A DNA stretch of 64,000 nucleotides from Pigmentiphaga aceris (GTDB lineage: Bacteria; Pseudomonadota; Gammaproteobacteria; Burkholderiales; Burkholderiaceae_B). The notes below the pieces were generated by a model. The model made no database searches and had not been told where the DNA came from. It saw only the letters and a program-made list of their open reading frames with translations. Both the position numbers and the translations under genes were made by a program. The first letter of the stretch is position 1. The number at the start of each line of letters is the position of its first letter. This document shows positions 44,214-53,029 of the stretch, one piece after another. Location: assembly GCF_008119665.1 (NCBI RefSeq), contig NZ_CP043046.1:3286001-3350000 (forward strand). Reading direction: 5' to 3'.

Positions 44214-45455
44214 TTACTCCAGCACGATCCAGTCTGACGCCGGCACCATGCGCTTCTGCTTCACGTCCGCCTGGTAGATGCGCCCGACCGGAATCGAGTT
44301 GCCCTTGATGGTGATCGGCACGCCAATCAACCCGCCCGTGTCGAAGTCCTTCAGCGACGTCAATGCCGACTTCAGATTCGGCCCGGTCAACGGTTTACCC
44401 GCAGCCAGCGTGCGCTTGGCCGCTTCCGCGAACAACATGCCACCCAGGAAGCCTTGCATGTAACCAGTGCTCTGGTATTCAGGCCGCATCTTGCGGATCT
44501 GATCCAGCATCGGCGACTTGCCTTCGGTGTCGTAGTAATAGCGGTACGGCATCACACCCATGAAGCCCTGCGCGTCTTCGCCCATCTGCATCACGGTGGA
44601 ATTGTCCATGGTCCAGAAGGTGCCCATGTAACGCGACTTCAGGCCCATCTTCTTGCCCTGGCTGACGAATTCCGGGATGGGTGCCAGCACGTAGCCGTGG
44701 AAGATGGTGTAGTCGGGATTGGCACGGCGCAGCTTGATGATTTCGGTCGATACATCGACTGATCCGGGCGCAGTCATGATTTCAACGGCGACGTCCAGGC
44801 CGAGCTTCTTGGCTGCCTCGCGCGAGGTGGCGATCGGGTCGCGGCCGAACTCGGTGTCGGAATACACAAACGCCACCTTGGCCTTGGGCGTTTCCTTGGC
44901 GATATGACGCAGCAAGATGCCGAACATTTCGGTGTAGTCCGGGCCGAGCATGAACTGGTTCGGGTACTTCTTGGGGTCATTCAATTCCGACGCAAACGAT
45001 GCGCCCGACATCAGGATGTTGCCACCCCGGTCGATCTCGGCATTGATGGTCTTGGAAAACCCGGTTGAATCACCGTAGTACAGATTCACGTTGTTCTGGC
45101 TGGTGATCTTCTTGAAAGCCGCAACCGATACGTCAACCTTGTAGGCCGTGTCTTCCGGCACGTAACGCAGCTTGCGGCCGTCGATACCGCCCTGCTCGTT
45201 GGCCCATTTCACGTAGTCGCCCAGGCCGGCATGAATGCCGATGCCTGCAAATGCAAAGACCCCGCTCATGGGCACGGATGCGCCAATCACGATGTCTTCC
45301 TTGGCAGGTGCCTGCGCAAAGGCGCTGGAGACACATGCTGCCAATGCCACTGGCAGCGCCAGGCGACGCAGCCAACGGGCTGCGTTTGAGACGGAAGGCG
45401 AGAACATCGCACCAGCGCCGTCTGCGCGGCCTTGGGCAATCGGGTGTTGAGTCAT
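44214..45455 (-). CDS. livK: Branched-chain amino acid-type ABC transporter substrate-binding protein
   Basis: A 413-residue periplasmic type I binding protein. A long N-region precedes the signal helix (RRLALPVALAACVSSAFAQA), and the family start DIVIGASVPMSGVFAFAG follows. Later blocks are YGDSTGFSKTINAEI and KAKVAFVYSDTEFGRDPI. The start at 45455 has AGGAGA upstream. With a synthetase in the operon, the ligand is more likely an organic acid (aromatic, branched or alicyclic) than an amino acid; this is inferred from context. Confidence 0.92.
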   Translation of the reverse strand: MTQHPIAQGRADGAGAMFSPSVSNAARWLRRLALPVALAACVSSAFAQAPAKEDIVIGASVPMSGVFAFAGIGIHAGLGDYVKWANEQGGIDGRKLRYVPEDTAYKVDVSVAAFKKITSQNNVNLYYGDSTGFSKTINAEIDRGGNILMSGASFASELNDPKKYPNQFMLGPDYTEMFGILLRHIAKETPKAKVAFVYSDTEFGRDPIATSREAAKKLGLDVAVEIMTAPGSVDVSTEIIKLRRANPDYTIFHGYVLAPIPEFVSQGKKMGLKSRYMGTFWTMDNSTVMQMGEDAQGFMGVMPYRYYYDTEGKSPMLDQIRKMRPEYQSTGYMQGFLGGMLFAEAAKRTLAAGKPLTGPNLKSALTSLKDFDTGGLIGVPITIKGNSIPVGRIYQADVKQKRMVPASDWIVLE

Positions 45456-45572
45456 GAAGATCTCCTGTCGCAGCCGTAGGCTGCGGTGGGGCGTGCATTA
45501 GGGACTTGCTTAACGTGCTTGTCTTGAGGTCTTGCCAGTCTTGTTCTTGAAGTTTTTTGAATCGGTACCCGG

Positions 45573-46610
45573 TCAATGTTTGAACGGCCACAGGTGGAAG
45601 AAGCGCCGCACCCGTCGCCACATCTCGGCCAGGCCATGCGGTTCGAACACCAGGAAACCGACGATCAGCACACCGAACACGATGATGCGAATGGGAGCCA
45701 CGTATTGCAGCGAATCCGCACCCAGCGAGGTCCAGCCCACCACCAGCTTCAGAAACTCCGGCACCATCGTCATGAAGGTAGCGCCCAGAATCGCGCCCAG
45801 AATGGTGCCCATGCCGCCGACGATGATCGCGGCCAGGAAGAAGATCGACATCTGCAGCGGGAAGCTTTCCGGCGTGACCACGCGGAAGAAGTAGGCCCAC
45901 AAGCCGCCTGCTACCCCTGCGTAGAACGAGGACAGCGCAAAAGACAGCAGCTTGTAGCGCAGCAGCGGAATGCCCAGCACTTCTGCCGAAATGTCGCGGT
46001 CGCGGATCGCGATGAAAGCCCGGCCAATACGGGTACGGAACAGGTTGGCCGCGCCCAGCAACATCAGCGCCGTGACCGGCACCACCAGCCAGTAGATGCG
46101 GAAGGACGTATCCAAGGCCACGCCGAAGATCTTGGCAGGCGGCACCGACAGGCCCGCCGTGCCGCCGGTTACGCCCAGATTGGCGAACAGGAAGTGCACG
46201 ATGAACGAGGCGGCAATGGTGGCGATGGCCAGGTACAGGCCTTTCACCCGCAAGGATGGAATGCCGACCAGCACGCCACCCAGCATGGCCACCGTGCCAC
46301 CGATCAGCAGATTCAAAATGGCGGGCGTACCCAGGCGCTGCTCAAGCACGGCAACGGTATATGCGCCGATGCCCATGAAAGCAGCCTGGCCCAGACTCAC
46401 CAGGCCGGTGTAACCCGTCAGTATGTTCAGCCCGGTGGCGCTGGCAATGTTGATGGCGACCAGGCAGGCCAGGTATAGCCAGTAAGGGTCTGCCACGAAG
46501 GGGAATGCGATCAGGGCCAGTACCAGCACCAATACCCAGGTGCGTTGCGTGGCGGAGTCGAACAGGGCCTGATCGGCCGCGTAGCTCTGTTTGGCGGTGC
46601 CGATGCGCAT
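45573..46610 (-). CDS. livM: Branched-chain amino acid-type ABC transporter permease LivM
   Basis: A 345-residue inner-membrane permease with about nine to ten helices. The LivM signature blocks are GLNILTGYTGLVSLGQAAFM, IGRAFIAIRDRDISAEVLGI (ATPase-coupling loop) and GGMGTILGAILGATFM. It begins four bases after livH ends, and 117 bases separate it from livK. It pairs with LivH to form the channel. Confidence 0.94.
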   Translation of the reverse strand: MRIGTAKQSYAADQALFDSATQRTWVLVLVLALIAFPFVADPYWLYLACLVAINIASATGLNILTGYTGLVSLGQAAFMGIGAYTVAVLEQRLGTPAILNLLIGGTVAMLGGVLVGIPSLRVKGLYLAIATIAASFIVHFLFANLGVTGGTAGLSVPPAKIFGVALDTSFRIYWLVVPVTALMLLGAANLFRTRIGRAFIAIRDRDISAEVLGIPLLRYKLLSFALSSFYAGVAGGLWAYFFRVVTPESFPLQMSIFFLAAIIVGGMGTILGAILGATFMTMVPEFLKLVVGWTSLGADSLQYVAPIRIIVFGVLIVGFLVFEPHGLAEMWRRVRRFFHLWPFKH

Positions 46611-46614
46611 GCGT

Positions 46615-47493
46615 CTACAGCCTTTCGATATCGCGTGTGCCGAACAGACCGTAGGGCCGAACCATCAGCACCACGACCAGCACGACAAAAGTGGTAAGCA
46701 GCTTGTATTCGCCGCCCAGATAACCGCCTGCCAAAGACTCGACCACACCAATCAGCAGCCCGCCCACCAGGGCTCCGGCAATGCTGTCCAGGCCGCCGAC
46801 GATCACCACCACCAGCACCGACAGGCCAAAGATACCCATGGTGGGCGACAGGCCGCCGATCGAGCCGACCACGATGCCGGCCACCGCTGCAATGGCGGCA
46901 CCCGCCACCCACGACAGCGAGAACACACGCGGTACCGCAATGCCCATTGCGTAGGCGGCACCCTGGTCAGATGCCGTCGCCCGCAAGGCCACCCCACCCC
47001 GCCAGAAGCGGAACAACAGCAGCACGGCAAGCGTCAGCGCCAAGGCCGTCAGGAAGCCGTAGAACACCTTGGGCGCAATGAAGGCTTCGCCCAGCACGAT
47101 GGGATCGCGTGGCATGAATTCGATCAGGCGATGGGTGTCGGCACCCCAGGCGAGCTCAACCACACCCACCAGAATCGACGACAGACCAACCGTGACCATG
47201 AAGACGGAAATTGGTGGTTCACCCAGCATCGGACGAATGGCAATGCGCTCGATCAACCCGCCGATCAAGGCACTGGCCACCACTGCACCGGGAATCGCCA
47301 ACCACACCGGCCAGCTCAATCCCGTAGACAGCCCGAAGAAGGTGTAGGCACCGATCATCAGCATTTCGCCGATGGCCAGATTCACCACGCGAGTGGCTTT
47401 GTAGACGATCACGAAAGCCAGCGCTGCCAGCGCATACAACCCGCCACCGGCCAGGCCTGCCAGCGTGATTTCGATCAGGAACCAGATGTCCAT
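46615..47493 (-). CDS. livH: Branched-chain amino acid-type ABC transporter permease LivH
   Basis: A 292-residue permease with about eight helices and the LivH blocks GGLYALAALAFVIVYKATRV, NLAIGEMLMIGAY, GVALRATASDQGAAYAMGI (coupling loop) and GGLDSIAGALVGGLLIGVVE. The ATG at 47493 overlaps the livG stop (TGATG); a GTG one codon earlier is also possible. The overlap indicates translational coupling to livG. Confidence 0.94.
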   Translation of the reverse strand: MDIWFLIEITLAGLAGGGLYALAALAFVIVYKATRVVNLAIGEMLMIGAYTFFGLSTGLSWPVWLAIPGAVVASALIGGLIERIAIRPMLGEPPISVFMVTVGLSSILVGVVELAWGADTHRLIEFMPRDPIVLGEAFIAPKVFYGFLTALALTLAVLLLFRFWRGGVALRATASDQGAAYAMGIAVPRVFSLSWVAGAAIAAVAGIVVGSIGGLSPTMGIFGLSVLVVVIVGGLDSIAGALVGGLLIGVVESLAGGYLGGEYKLLTTFVVLVVVLMVRPYGLFGTRDIERL

Positions 47494-48356
47494 CACGCCG
47501 CCTCTGCGCGCAAGCGGCGCCGCAGGTCGGCCACATCGCCGGCCCCAAGATATGCCCGAATGACTTCAGGATCGGCCTGCACCTGAGCGGGTGTGCCATC
47601 GGCAATCACCTGCCCGAAATTCAGCACCACCACGTGATCGGATAAGTCCATCACCATGCCCATGTCGTGCTCGACCATCAACACCGTAATGCCCCATTCG
47701 GCACGCAGATCGAGAATGAAACGCGCCATGTCTTCGGTCTCTTCGCGGTTCATGCCCGCCACCGGCTCATCCAGCATCAGCACAGTGGGTTGCATGGCCA
47801 GCGCACGCGCCAGTTCCACGCGCTTTTGCAGTCCGTAGGGCAACGACGCGACCGAGGCATGACGAATGTGGTCGATCTCAAGAAAATCGACGATGCGGCG
47901 TTCAATATCTTCACGCAGCGCCAGTTCTTCGCGTCGGGCCCGACCCAGATAAAACAGCGCATCGAATATGTTGGTGCGCAAATGAACGTGACGGCCGAGC
48001 TTGATATTGTCGAGTACGGTCATGCCGCGAAACAGCGCAATATTCTGAAAGCTGCGAGCCAGTCCCAGCTTGGCGCGGGCAGGCGGAGCCAGATGCGTAA
48101 TATCGCGGCCGGCTACGTGGATACTGCCCGTGTTTGGCTTGTAAAAGCCCGAGATCGTATTGAACAACGATGTCTTGCCTGCGCCGTTCGGACCGATCAG
48201 CGTAGTGATCGAGCCTGACGCAACAGAAAATCCCACCTGGTTCAGCGCCTTCACTCCCCCGAAGGCGAGCGTCACGCCTTCCACCCGAAGAATCGGGTCT
48301 GCCGCTGAGCTTTCCACCCTGTCTCCCGTGCCATCGTTATTGTTTTTGAAGCACAT
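47493..48356 (-). CDS. livG: Branched-chain amino acid-type ABC transporter ATPase LivG
   Basis: The ATPase has Walker A IGPNGAGKTSLF, signature LPYGLQKRVELARALAM, Walker B VLMLDEPVAGMN and the switch His in LMVEHDMGMVM. The RSFQNIALFRGMTVLDNIKL Q-loop region is typical of LivG. I use the ATG at 48356 (287 residues); a GTG at 48392 would add 12 residues without family similarity. It is the first gene of the liv operon. The spacer up to 48593 separates it from the divergent DUF3088 gene. Confidence 0.92.
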   Translation of the reverse strand: MCFKNNNDGTGDRVESSAADPILRVEGVTLAFGGVKALNQVGFSVASGSITTLIGPNGAGKTSLFNTISGFYKPNTGSIHVAGRDITHLAPPARAKLGLARSFQNIALFRGMTVLDNIKLGRHVHLRTNIFDALFYLGRARREELALREDIERRIVDFLEIDHIRHASVASLPYGLQKRVELARALAMQPTVLMLDEPVAGMNREETEDMARFILDLRAEWGITVLMVEHDMGMVMDLSDHVVVLNFGQVIADGTPAQVQADPEVIRAYLGAGDVADLRRRLRAEAA

Positions 48357-48593
48357 GCCCCAGGCGTGCGCAGTCACCGCGCAAGCTCGCACCCCTGGTC
48401 TGTTTGAATCAAAGATATAGCAGCGTCAGACGAGCGGTAAGCCGTCGTTTGCCCTGTTGGGGGAACTACGAAGCCAAGCGGGTGCATTTGATTTCAACGA
48501 ATCGGTAGTTCGTGCGGCGAGGAAAGGAATCCAGAATTCGGGGTTGCGAATTTTCTGTTTCTCGCTTTTTTTCACCCCTTCAGGACCTTCCTC

Positions 48594-48938
48594 ATGAGCC
48601 GTGACCGTCTCTTTCTGCTTAGCCCTGGATTCGCCGACGCCAACCACCCTGGCGAACGTTTCGTCTGCCCGGACTGCATTCCCATTGAGGGCTTGCTGGC
48701 GGCTGCTCCCGACCTGCTTGGCAAGCTGGACATTTCGCATCACCCATTCGCACGGCCACGTACCGGTGTGATTGCTGCGCTTGATGCCGATCATCAAGGA
48801 CTGCCGGTGCTGATCTTCGGTGACGAGCAGCCAGCACCGGCCGATGCCGAATCCGTGGGTAGTGTGCGTTTCGTGACCGACACTCGCCGCATTCTGGATC
48901 TGCTGGCAGAACGCCACGGGTTTCCGAAGCTGCATTGA
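48594..48938 (+). CDS. DUF3088 family protein
   Basis: A small 114-residue protein of unknown function, similar to the DUF3088 family. It starts SRDRLFLLSPGFADANHPGE, then has a Cys pair in RFVCPDCIPIEGLL reminiscent of a thioredoxin-like or metal-binding CxxC, and ends SVRFVTDTRRILDLLAERHG. The start follows AGGA. It is divergent from the liv operon with about 240 bases between. No role can be assigned. Confidence 0.75.
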   Translation: MSRDRLFLLSPGFADANHPGERFVCPDCIPIEGLLAAAPDLLGKLDISHHPFARPRTGVIAALDADHQGLPVLIFGDEQPAPADAESVGSVRFVTDTRRILDLLAERHGFPKLH

Positions 48939-49281
48939 GCGTCATGGGCTACGTAGTCTGGGCTACGTAGTCGTTCCCCCACAGCCTGCACCAAGCTGAG
49001 GCCGCTGCCTGTGAATCGGCTCACGTAATCGGGCATCGGAAAATCTGGCAGACAGTCACCGAGCCTGTACCGACAAGGCATCGAGATCACGCCCCGAAAA
49101 ACCAGGTTTTTCAGTTTCCGCAGGGAATAACGAGCATTAGTTGCCAGTCAGTGGCACGACCTGTTGCCACCATAAAAAATGGCACGGTCTTTGCTCGAAT
49201 GGATGAGGTCTGGTTATGCATAAGCCCGGCATAAACCCGGCGTAAACCCACATAGCCCCTCACCCTGCCTCGGAGCGGAAC
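48939..49281. other. Intergenic region with 14-base tandem repeat and short hairpin
   Basis: TGGGCTACGTAGTC is repeated exactly at 48945-48958 and 48959-48972, each copy containing the palindrome CTACGTAG. A compact hairpin GAAAAACC/GGTTTTTC lies at 49096-49112. The promoter of the peptide transporter operon presumably lies after it. No gene is visible. Confidence 0.5.
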
Positions 49282-50928
49282 ATGGATGAAAAGTCGTTGA
49301 AGCAAGCCCTTGCAGCACGTCTTGAACAGGACTTCCGCCGAAGAGATTTTCTGCGCGCCATCAGCGCAGGCACCATGCTCGGGGCAGGTGCATTGATGAG
49401 TGGCGGTGTTGTACGCAACGCCTTTGCAGCCGAGCCGCCCAAGCGCGGCGGCACACTGACCTGGGCACAGACCGTACCGCCCGACACGTTGGACCCGCAC
49501 TTCACCGGCTCGCTTGCCGCCATCAAGATTCACAACAACATCTTCAATGGCTTGCTGAAGGTCGTCTACGACGGCAAAGCGGTCAGCTTCGTGCCTGATC
49601 TGGCGGAATCGTGGGAGATGACCGATGGCATGACGCACATCTTCAAGCTGCGTGCCGGCGTCAAATTTCACGATGGCGGCGTCTGCGATGCCGAGGCCGT
49701 GAAGTGGAGCATCGAGCGTGTGAAAGACCCGAAGACCGGCTCGCCGCACGCGTGGATGGTGGCCTCGCTGGCAGGCATCGACATCATCGATCCGCTGACC
49801 GTGCGCATTCGCTACAGCAAGCCCTTTGCCTTCTTCCCGGTTGCCATGAACGGTGCCACCGGGCGCGCCGGCACCATCGTGTCGCGCAAGGCCGTCGAAA
49901 AATACGGCAAGGATTTCGGCCGCAATCCGGTGGGCACAGGTCCCTTCAAGTTCGTGCAGTGGCGCGAAAACGAGATGATCGAACTTGAACGCAATCCCGA
50001 CTACTTCGAAGCCGGCTTGCCCTACCTGGACAAGATTCAGATCAAGCTGGTGAAAGAGCCGACCTCGGCAGTGGCTGCCGTCATGTCGGGCCAGGTCGAC
50101 GGTATGGATGCCTGCCCGTTCCAGCTGATGCCCATGCTGCGCTCGAACAAGAACCTGAACGTCTATGGCGAACTGGAAGGCAACTATTCCTTTCTGGGCA
50201 TGAACAACAAGCGTGCGCCATTCAACGATCCCAATCTGCGTCTGGCGATTGCGTATGCAATCGACCGCGAGCTGATCGTCAAGCAGGGGTATTTCGGCGA
50301 TGCGTCACCAGCCTATTCGCTGATCTCGCCACCGATGACGAAGTTCTTCGATCCGAACATCGCCAAGTCTGGCCGGGGGCAGTTCTTCGACTTGAAGAAA
50401 GCCCAGGAATATCGCGCCAAGGCGGCAGTCCAGGGCGAAATCAGCCCGGTCTACATCGCCACCGAGGCCTTCACCTCCAACGGCGGCAGCGGCAGCCGCA
50501 ATGCTCAGCTGATCATCCCTATGCTGGCCAAGATCGGCATCAAGGTGAAGCTGGAAATCATGGACCCGGCGGTGTTGACCAAGCGTCGTAACGCGGGCGA
50601 CTTCGACTTGTACGACGAAGCCTGGCAGGCCGACCTGGACCCGGACGAAACCATTCGCCCGGAATGGACAACGGGCGTGCCCTGGAACTTCGTCGGCTAC
50701 AGCAACCCGGAATTCGACAAGCTGATTTTGCAAGCCGCCGAGATCGTTGATGTCGAGGAACGCAAGAAGCTGTATTACGCGGCCGAAGACATCATGCTGC
50801 AGAAGGACGCGCCGATTGCGCTGCTGGCCCACACCAAGGTGTTCAAGATCTTCAACAAGCGGGTGGAAGGCTTCAAGTATGTGCCGGTGGACCTGATGAA
50901 CATGCACACGGTCAGCCTGAAGACTTAA
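49282..50928 (+). CDS. Peptide-type ABC transporter substrate-binding protein (family 5), Tat-exported
   Basis: The 548-residue periplasmic receptor carries a twin-arginine signal, RRRDFLRAISAG at about residues 19-30, followed by a hydrophobic stretch and AFAAEP, suggesting export in folded form. The SBP_bac_5 blocks are RGGTLTWAQTVPPDTLDPHF, LAESWEMTDGMTHIFKLRAG and VKFHDGGVCDAEAVKWSIER, plus NNKRAPFNDPNLRLAIAYAI. Two hairpins separate it from the permease genes, which would fit higher expression of the receptor. Ligands may be peptides, or gamma-glutamyl compounds given the downstream transferase. Confidence 0.93.
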   Translation: MDEKSLKQALAARLEQDFRRRDFLRAISAGTMLGAGALMSGGVVRNAFAAEPPKRGGTLTWAQTVPPDTLDPHFTGSLAAIKIHNNIFNGLLKVVYDGKAVSFVPDLAESWEMTDGMTHIFKLRAGVKFHDGGVCDAEAVKWSIERVKDPKTGSPHAWMVASLAGIDIIDPLTVRIRYSKPFAFFPVAMNGATGRAGTIVSRKAVEKYGKDFGRNPVGTGPFKFVQWRENEMIELERNPDYFEAGLPYLDKIQIKLVKEPTSAVAAVMSGQVDGMDACPFQLMPMLRSNKNLNVYGELEGNYSFLGMNNKRAPFNDPNLRLAIAYAIDRELIVKQGYFGDASPAYSLISPPMTKFFDPNIAKSGRGQFFDLKKAQEYRAKAAVQGEISPVYIATEAFTSNGGSGSRNAQLIIPMLAKIGIKVKLEIMDPAVLTKRRNAGDFDLYDEAWQADLDPDETIRPEWTTGVPWNFVGYSNPEFDKLILQAAEIVDVEERKKLYYAAEDIMLQKDAPIALLAHTKVFKIFNKRVEGFKYVPVDLMNMHTVSLKT

Positions 50929-50946
50929 TCAGTCGCTGCCTTTACA

Positions 50947-51036
50947 CGTCTGCGATTTCTCATCAAGGGCGCAGACGCTGGATGGCAGTACTCGCACGCC
51001 TCCTGCGAAGGCTGCCCCACACCGGGCAGCCTTCGC
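50947..51036 (+). other. Two intercistronic stem-loops
   Basis: CGTCTGCG (50947-50954) pairs with CGCAGACG (50970-50977). GCGAAGGCTGCCC (51005-51017) pairs perfectly with GGGCAGCCTTCGC (51024-51036) over a six-base loop. Neither has a T-run, so they look like mRNA-stabilising or attenuating structures between the binding-protein and permease genes rather than full terminators. Confidence 0.65.
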
Positions 51037-51066
51037 TGAACGCCCGTTCCTGCTGTTGCGATAGAT

Positions 51067-52014
51067 ATGGCCCGCGCCTTTCTCACCAAGTTGCTGCAGA
51101 CCCTGCTGGTCTTGTTCATCGTCTCGATCGTGGCGTTCTGGTTCCTGAAACTGGCACCCGGCGACCCGGTGATGATGTTGCTGGGTTCCGAGTACTCCCC
51201 TGCCGCCCACGCCAAGCTCACCCAGGACTTGGGGCTGGATAAACCCATTGCCGTGCAGTACGTCGATTGGCTGGGGCGCTTTGTGCAGGGGGACTGGGGC
51301 ACGTCCTACATCACACGCGCGGACATCTGGACGCAGGCCGTGATGCAGGCCTTGCCGGTGACGCTTGCGCTATCGGCAGCGGCGCTGGCAATTGCACTGC
51401 TGGTCGGCATTCCGGTGGGGATGATTGCAGCACTCAAGCGCGGTGGGCCGGTGGATTGGGTCGTGTCGTCGCTGTCCTTGCTGGGCTCGGCCTTCCCAAG
51501 CTTTTTCCTGGGCATCGTGCTGATCTGGGTGTTCGGCGTGGCGCTGGGCTGGTTCCCGACCATGGGCTTCGTTCGCCCGTGGGAACAGTTCTGGTCGGGC
51601 GTGCACCACCTGGCATTACCCGCCATCACGCTGGCAGCCTACTACTGCGGCCTGATCGCCATCACCACCCGCGCCAGCTTGATCGAGGTGATGGAAAAGC
51701 CTTTCATCAATGCGGTTCGCGCGCGTGGCGAGCCCATGTGGCGGGTGGTCGGCGTACACGCCATGCGCAACGTGATGATGCCGCTGGTAACCGTGATCGG
51801 CTTGCAGCTTGGCGGCTTGCTGCGCGGCGCAGTGATGACGGAAGTGGTCTTTGCCGTACCCGGCCTGGGCATGATGATCACCACCGCCGTGCTCAGCCGC
51901 GAGTACGGCGTGGTGCAGGCCGGCATCATGCTGACCGCACTTTTCTTCGTGCTGGTCAATCTGCTGGTCGACCAGACCTACACCTGGCTGGACCCCCGGT
52001 TGCGCAGCCGATGA
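51067..52014 (+). CDS. Peptide-type ABC transporter permease (DppB-like)
   Basis: The 315-residue inner-membrane permease has about six helices. The N-terminal LLQTLLVLFIVSIVAFWFLK and LAPGDPVMMLLG are DppB hallmarks. The coupling loop is VRARGEPMWRVVGVHAMRNV, and it ends VFAVPGLGMMITTAV with DQTYTWLDPRLRSR. It is 138 bases after the binding-protein gene, with stem-loops between. It pairs with the next permease. Confidence 0.94.
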   Translation: MARAFLTKLLQTLLVLFIVSIVAFWFLKLAPGDPVMMLLGSEYSPAAHAKLTQDLGLDKPIAVQYVDWLGRFVQGDWGTSYITRADIWTQAVMQALPVTLALSAAALAIALLVGIPVGMIAALKRGGPVDWVVSSLSLLGSAFPSFFLGIVLIWVFGVALGWFPTMGFVRPWEQFWSGVHHLALPAITLAAYYCGLIAITTRASLIEVMEKPFINAVRARGEPMWRVVGVHAMRNVMMPLVTVIGLQLGGLLRGAVMTEVVFAVPGLGMMITTAVLSREYGVVQAGIMLTALFFVLVNLLVDQTYTWLDPRLRSR

Positions 52015-52141
52015 AACAGCCACTACGCATGCACACGTCGTCGACAAGCGTCGCTCGCTGCGGCAGGCCCGCAACCAGCACCCCGCCGAGCGCACAACTT
52101 AGCGTACATCCCAGCGCGCAAACCAGCCTTCAGACACGCCT

Positions 52142-53029
52142 ATGACTGCGATCTCTTCGACATCTGCGGGCAAGCGTCCCGCCCAGGCCGGCTGGCGACG
52201 CCGCTACTGGCAACCGGTGCGACGCCAGCCGACAGCCATTGCCGGTCTGCTCATCGTTGGCCTGTTCGCTTTCATGGCGCTGTTTGCGCCCTGGCTGTCT
52301 ACCCACGACCCAATCGTGCAGAACTTTGCCGATGCGCTGCAAGGGCCCAGCCTGTCGCATTTCCTGGGTACCGATTCCTTCGGGCAAGACGTGTTTTCGC
52401 GCGTGCTGCACGGCACCCGGCTGGCGCTCGGCATTGGCGTGGCCTCGGTCAGCCTGGGCATGGCTGGCGGCATGTTGATCGGGTTGGTCGCAGGCCTGGC
52501 CGGTGGCAAGGTCGAATGGGCATTGATGCGAGTCGTGGACGCCTTGCTGGCCTTCCCCGAGATCATTCTGGCGATTGCCTTCGTAGCGGTGTTCGGCATG
52601 GGCGTCGACAAGGTGATCTATGCGCTGGCGGTGTCTTTCATCGGGCCGTTTGCGCGCATCGTGCGATCCGATGTGTTGCAGGTCAAAGCGCTGCCTTTCA
52701 TTGAAGCCGCGCAATTGATGGGCGTGCCACGGGTGCAGATCATCCTGCGCCACCTGCTACCGAACGTTGCACCGTCCTTGTTGGTACAGGCCGGCATACG
52801 CATCAGCACTGCGATTCTGCTGGAATCCGGCCTGTCGTTCTTCAGCATCGGCGTGGTGCCGCCTACCCCCGACCTGGGCCTGATGATCGCCGAGGGTCGC
52901 GCCTTCATCACCATGGCTCCCTGGATTTCTGCGGCACCGGGCGCGGCCTTGGCCATCTTGCTGGTAGGACTCACCTTGCTGGGCGACGGGCTGAGCAATG
53001 CCTTCAACCCACGTTCGCAGGGGAGATGA
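52142..53029 (+). CDS. Peptide-type ABC transporter permease (DppC-like)
   Basis: A 295-residue permease of the DppC type. The start has a cytoplasmic N-terminus and RRQPTAIAGLLIVGLFAFMA. Then come FLGTDSFGQDVFSRVLHGTR, the coupling segment EAAQLMGVPRVQIILRHLLP, and the end LLVGLTLLGDGLSNAFNPR. The DppB/C pair is standard for SBP_bac_5 systems. Its stop overlaps the first ATPase start. Confidence 0.94.
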   Translation: MTAISSTSAGKRPAQAGWRRRYWQPVRRQPTAIAGLLIVGLFAFMALFAPWLSTHDPIVQNFADALQGPSLSHFLGTDSFGQDVFSRVLHGTRLALGIGVASVSLGMAGGMLIGLVAGLAGGKVEWALMRVVDALLAFPEIILAIAFVAVFGMGVDKVIYALAVSFIGPFARIVRSDVLQVKALPFIEAAQLMGVPRVQIILRHLLPNVAPSLLVQAGIRISTAILLESGLSFFSIGVVPPTPDLGLMIAEGRAFITMAPWISAAPGAALAILLVGLTLLGDGLSNAFNPRSQGR

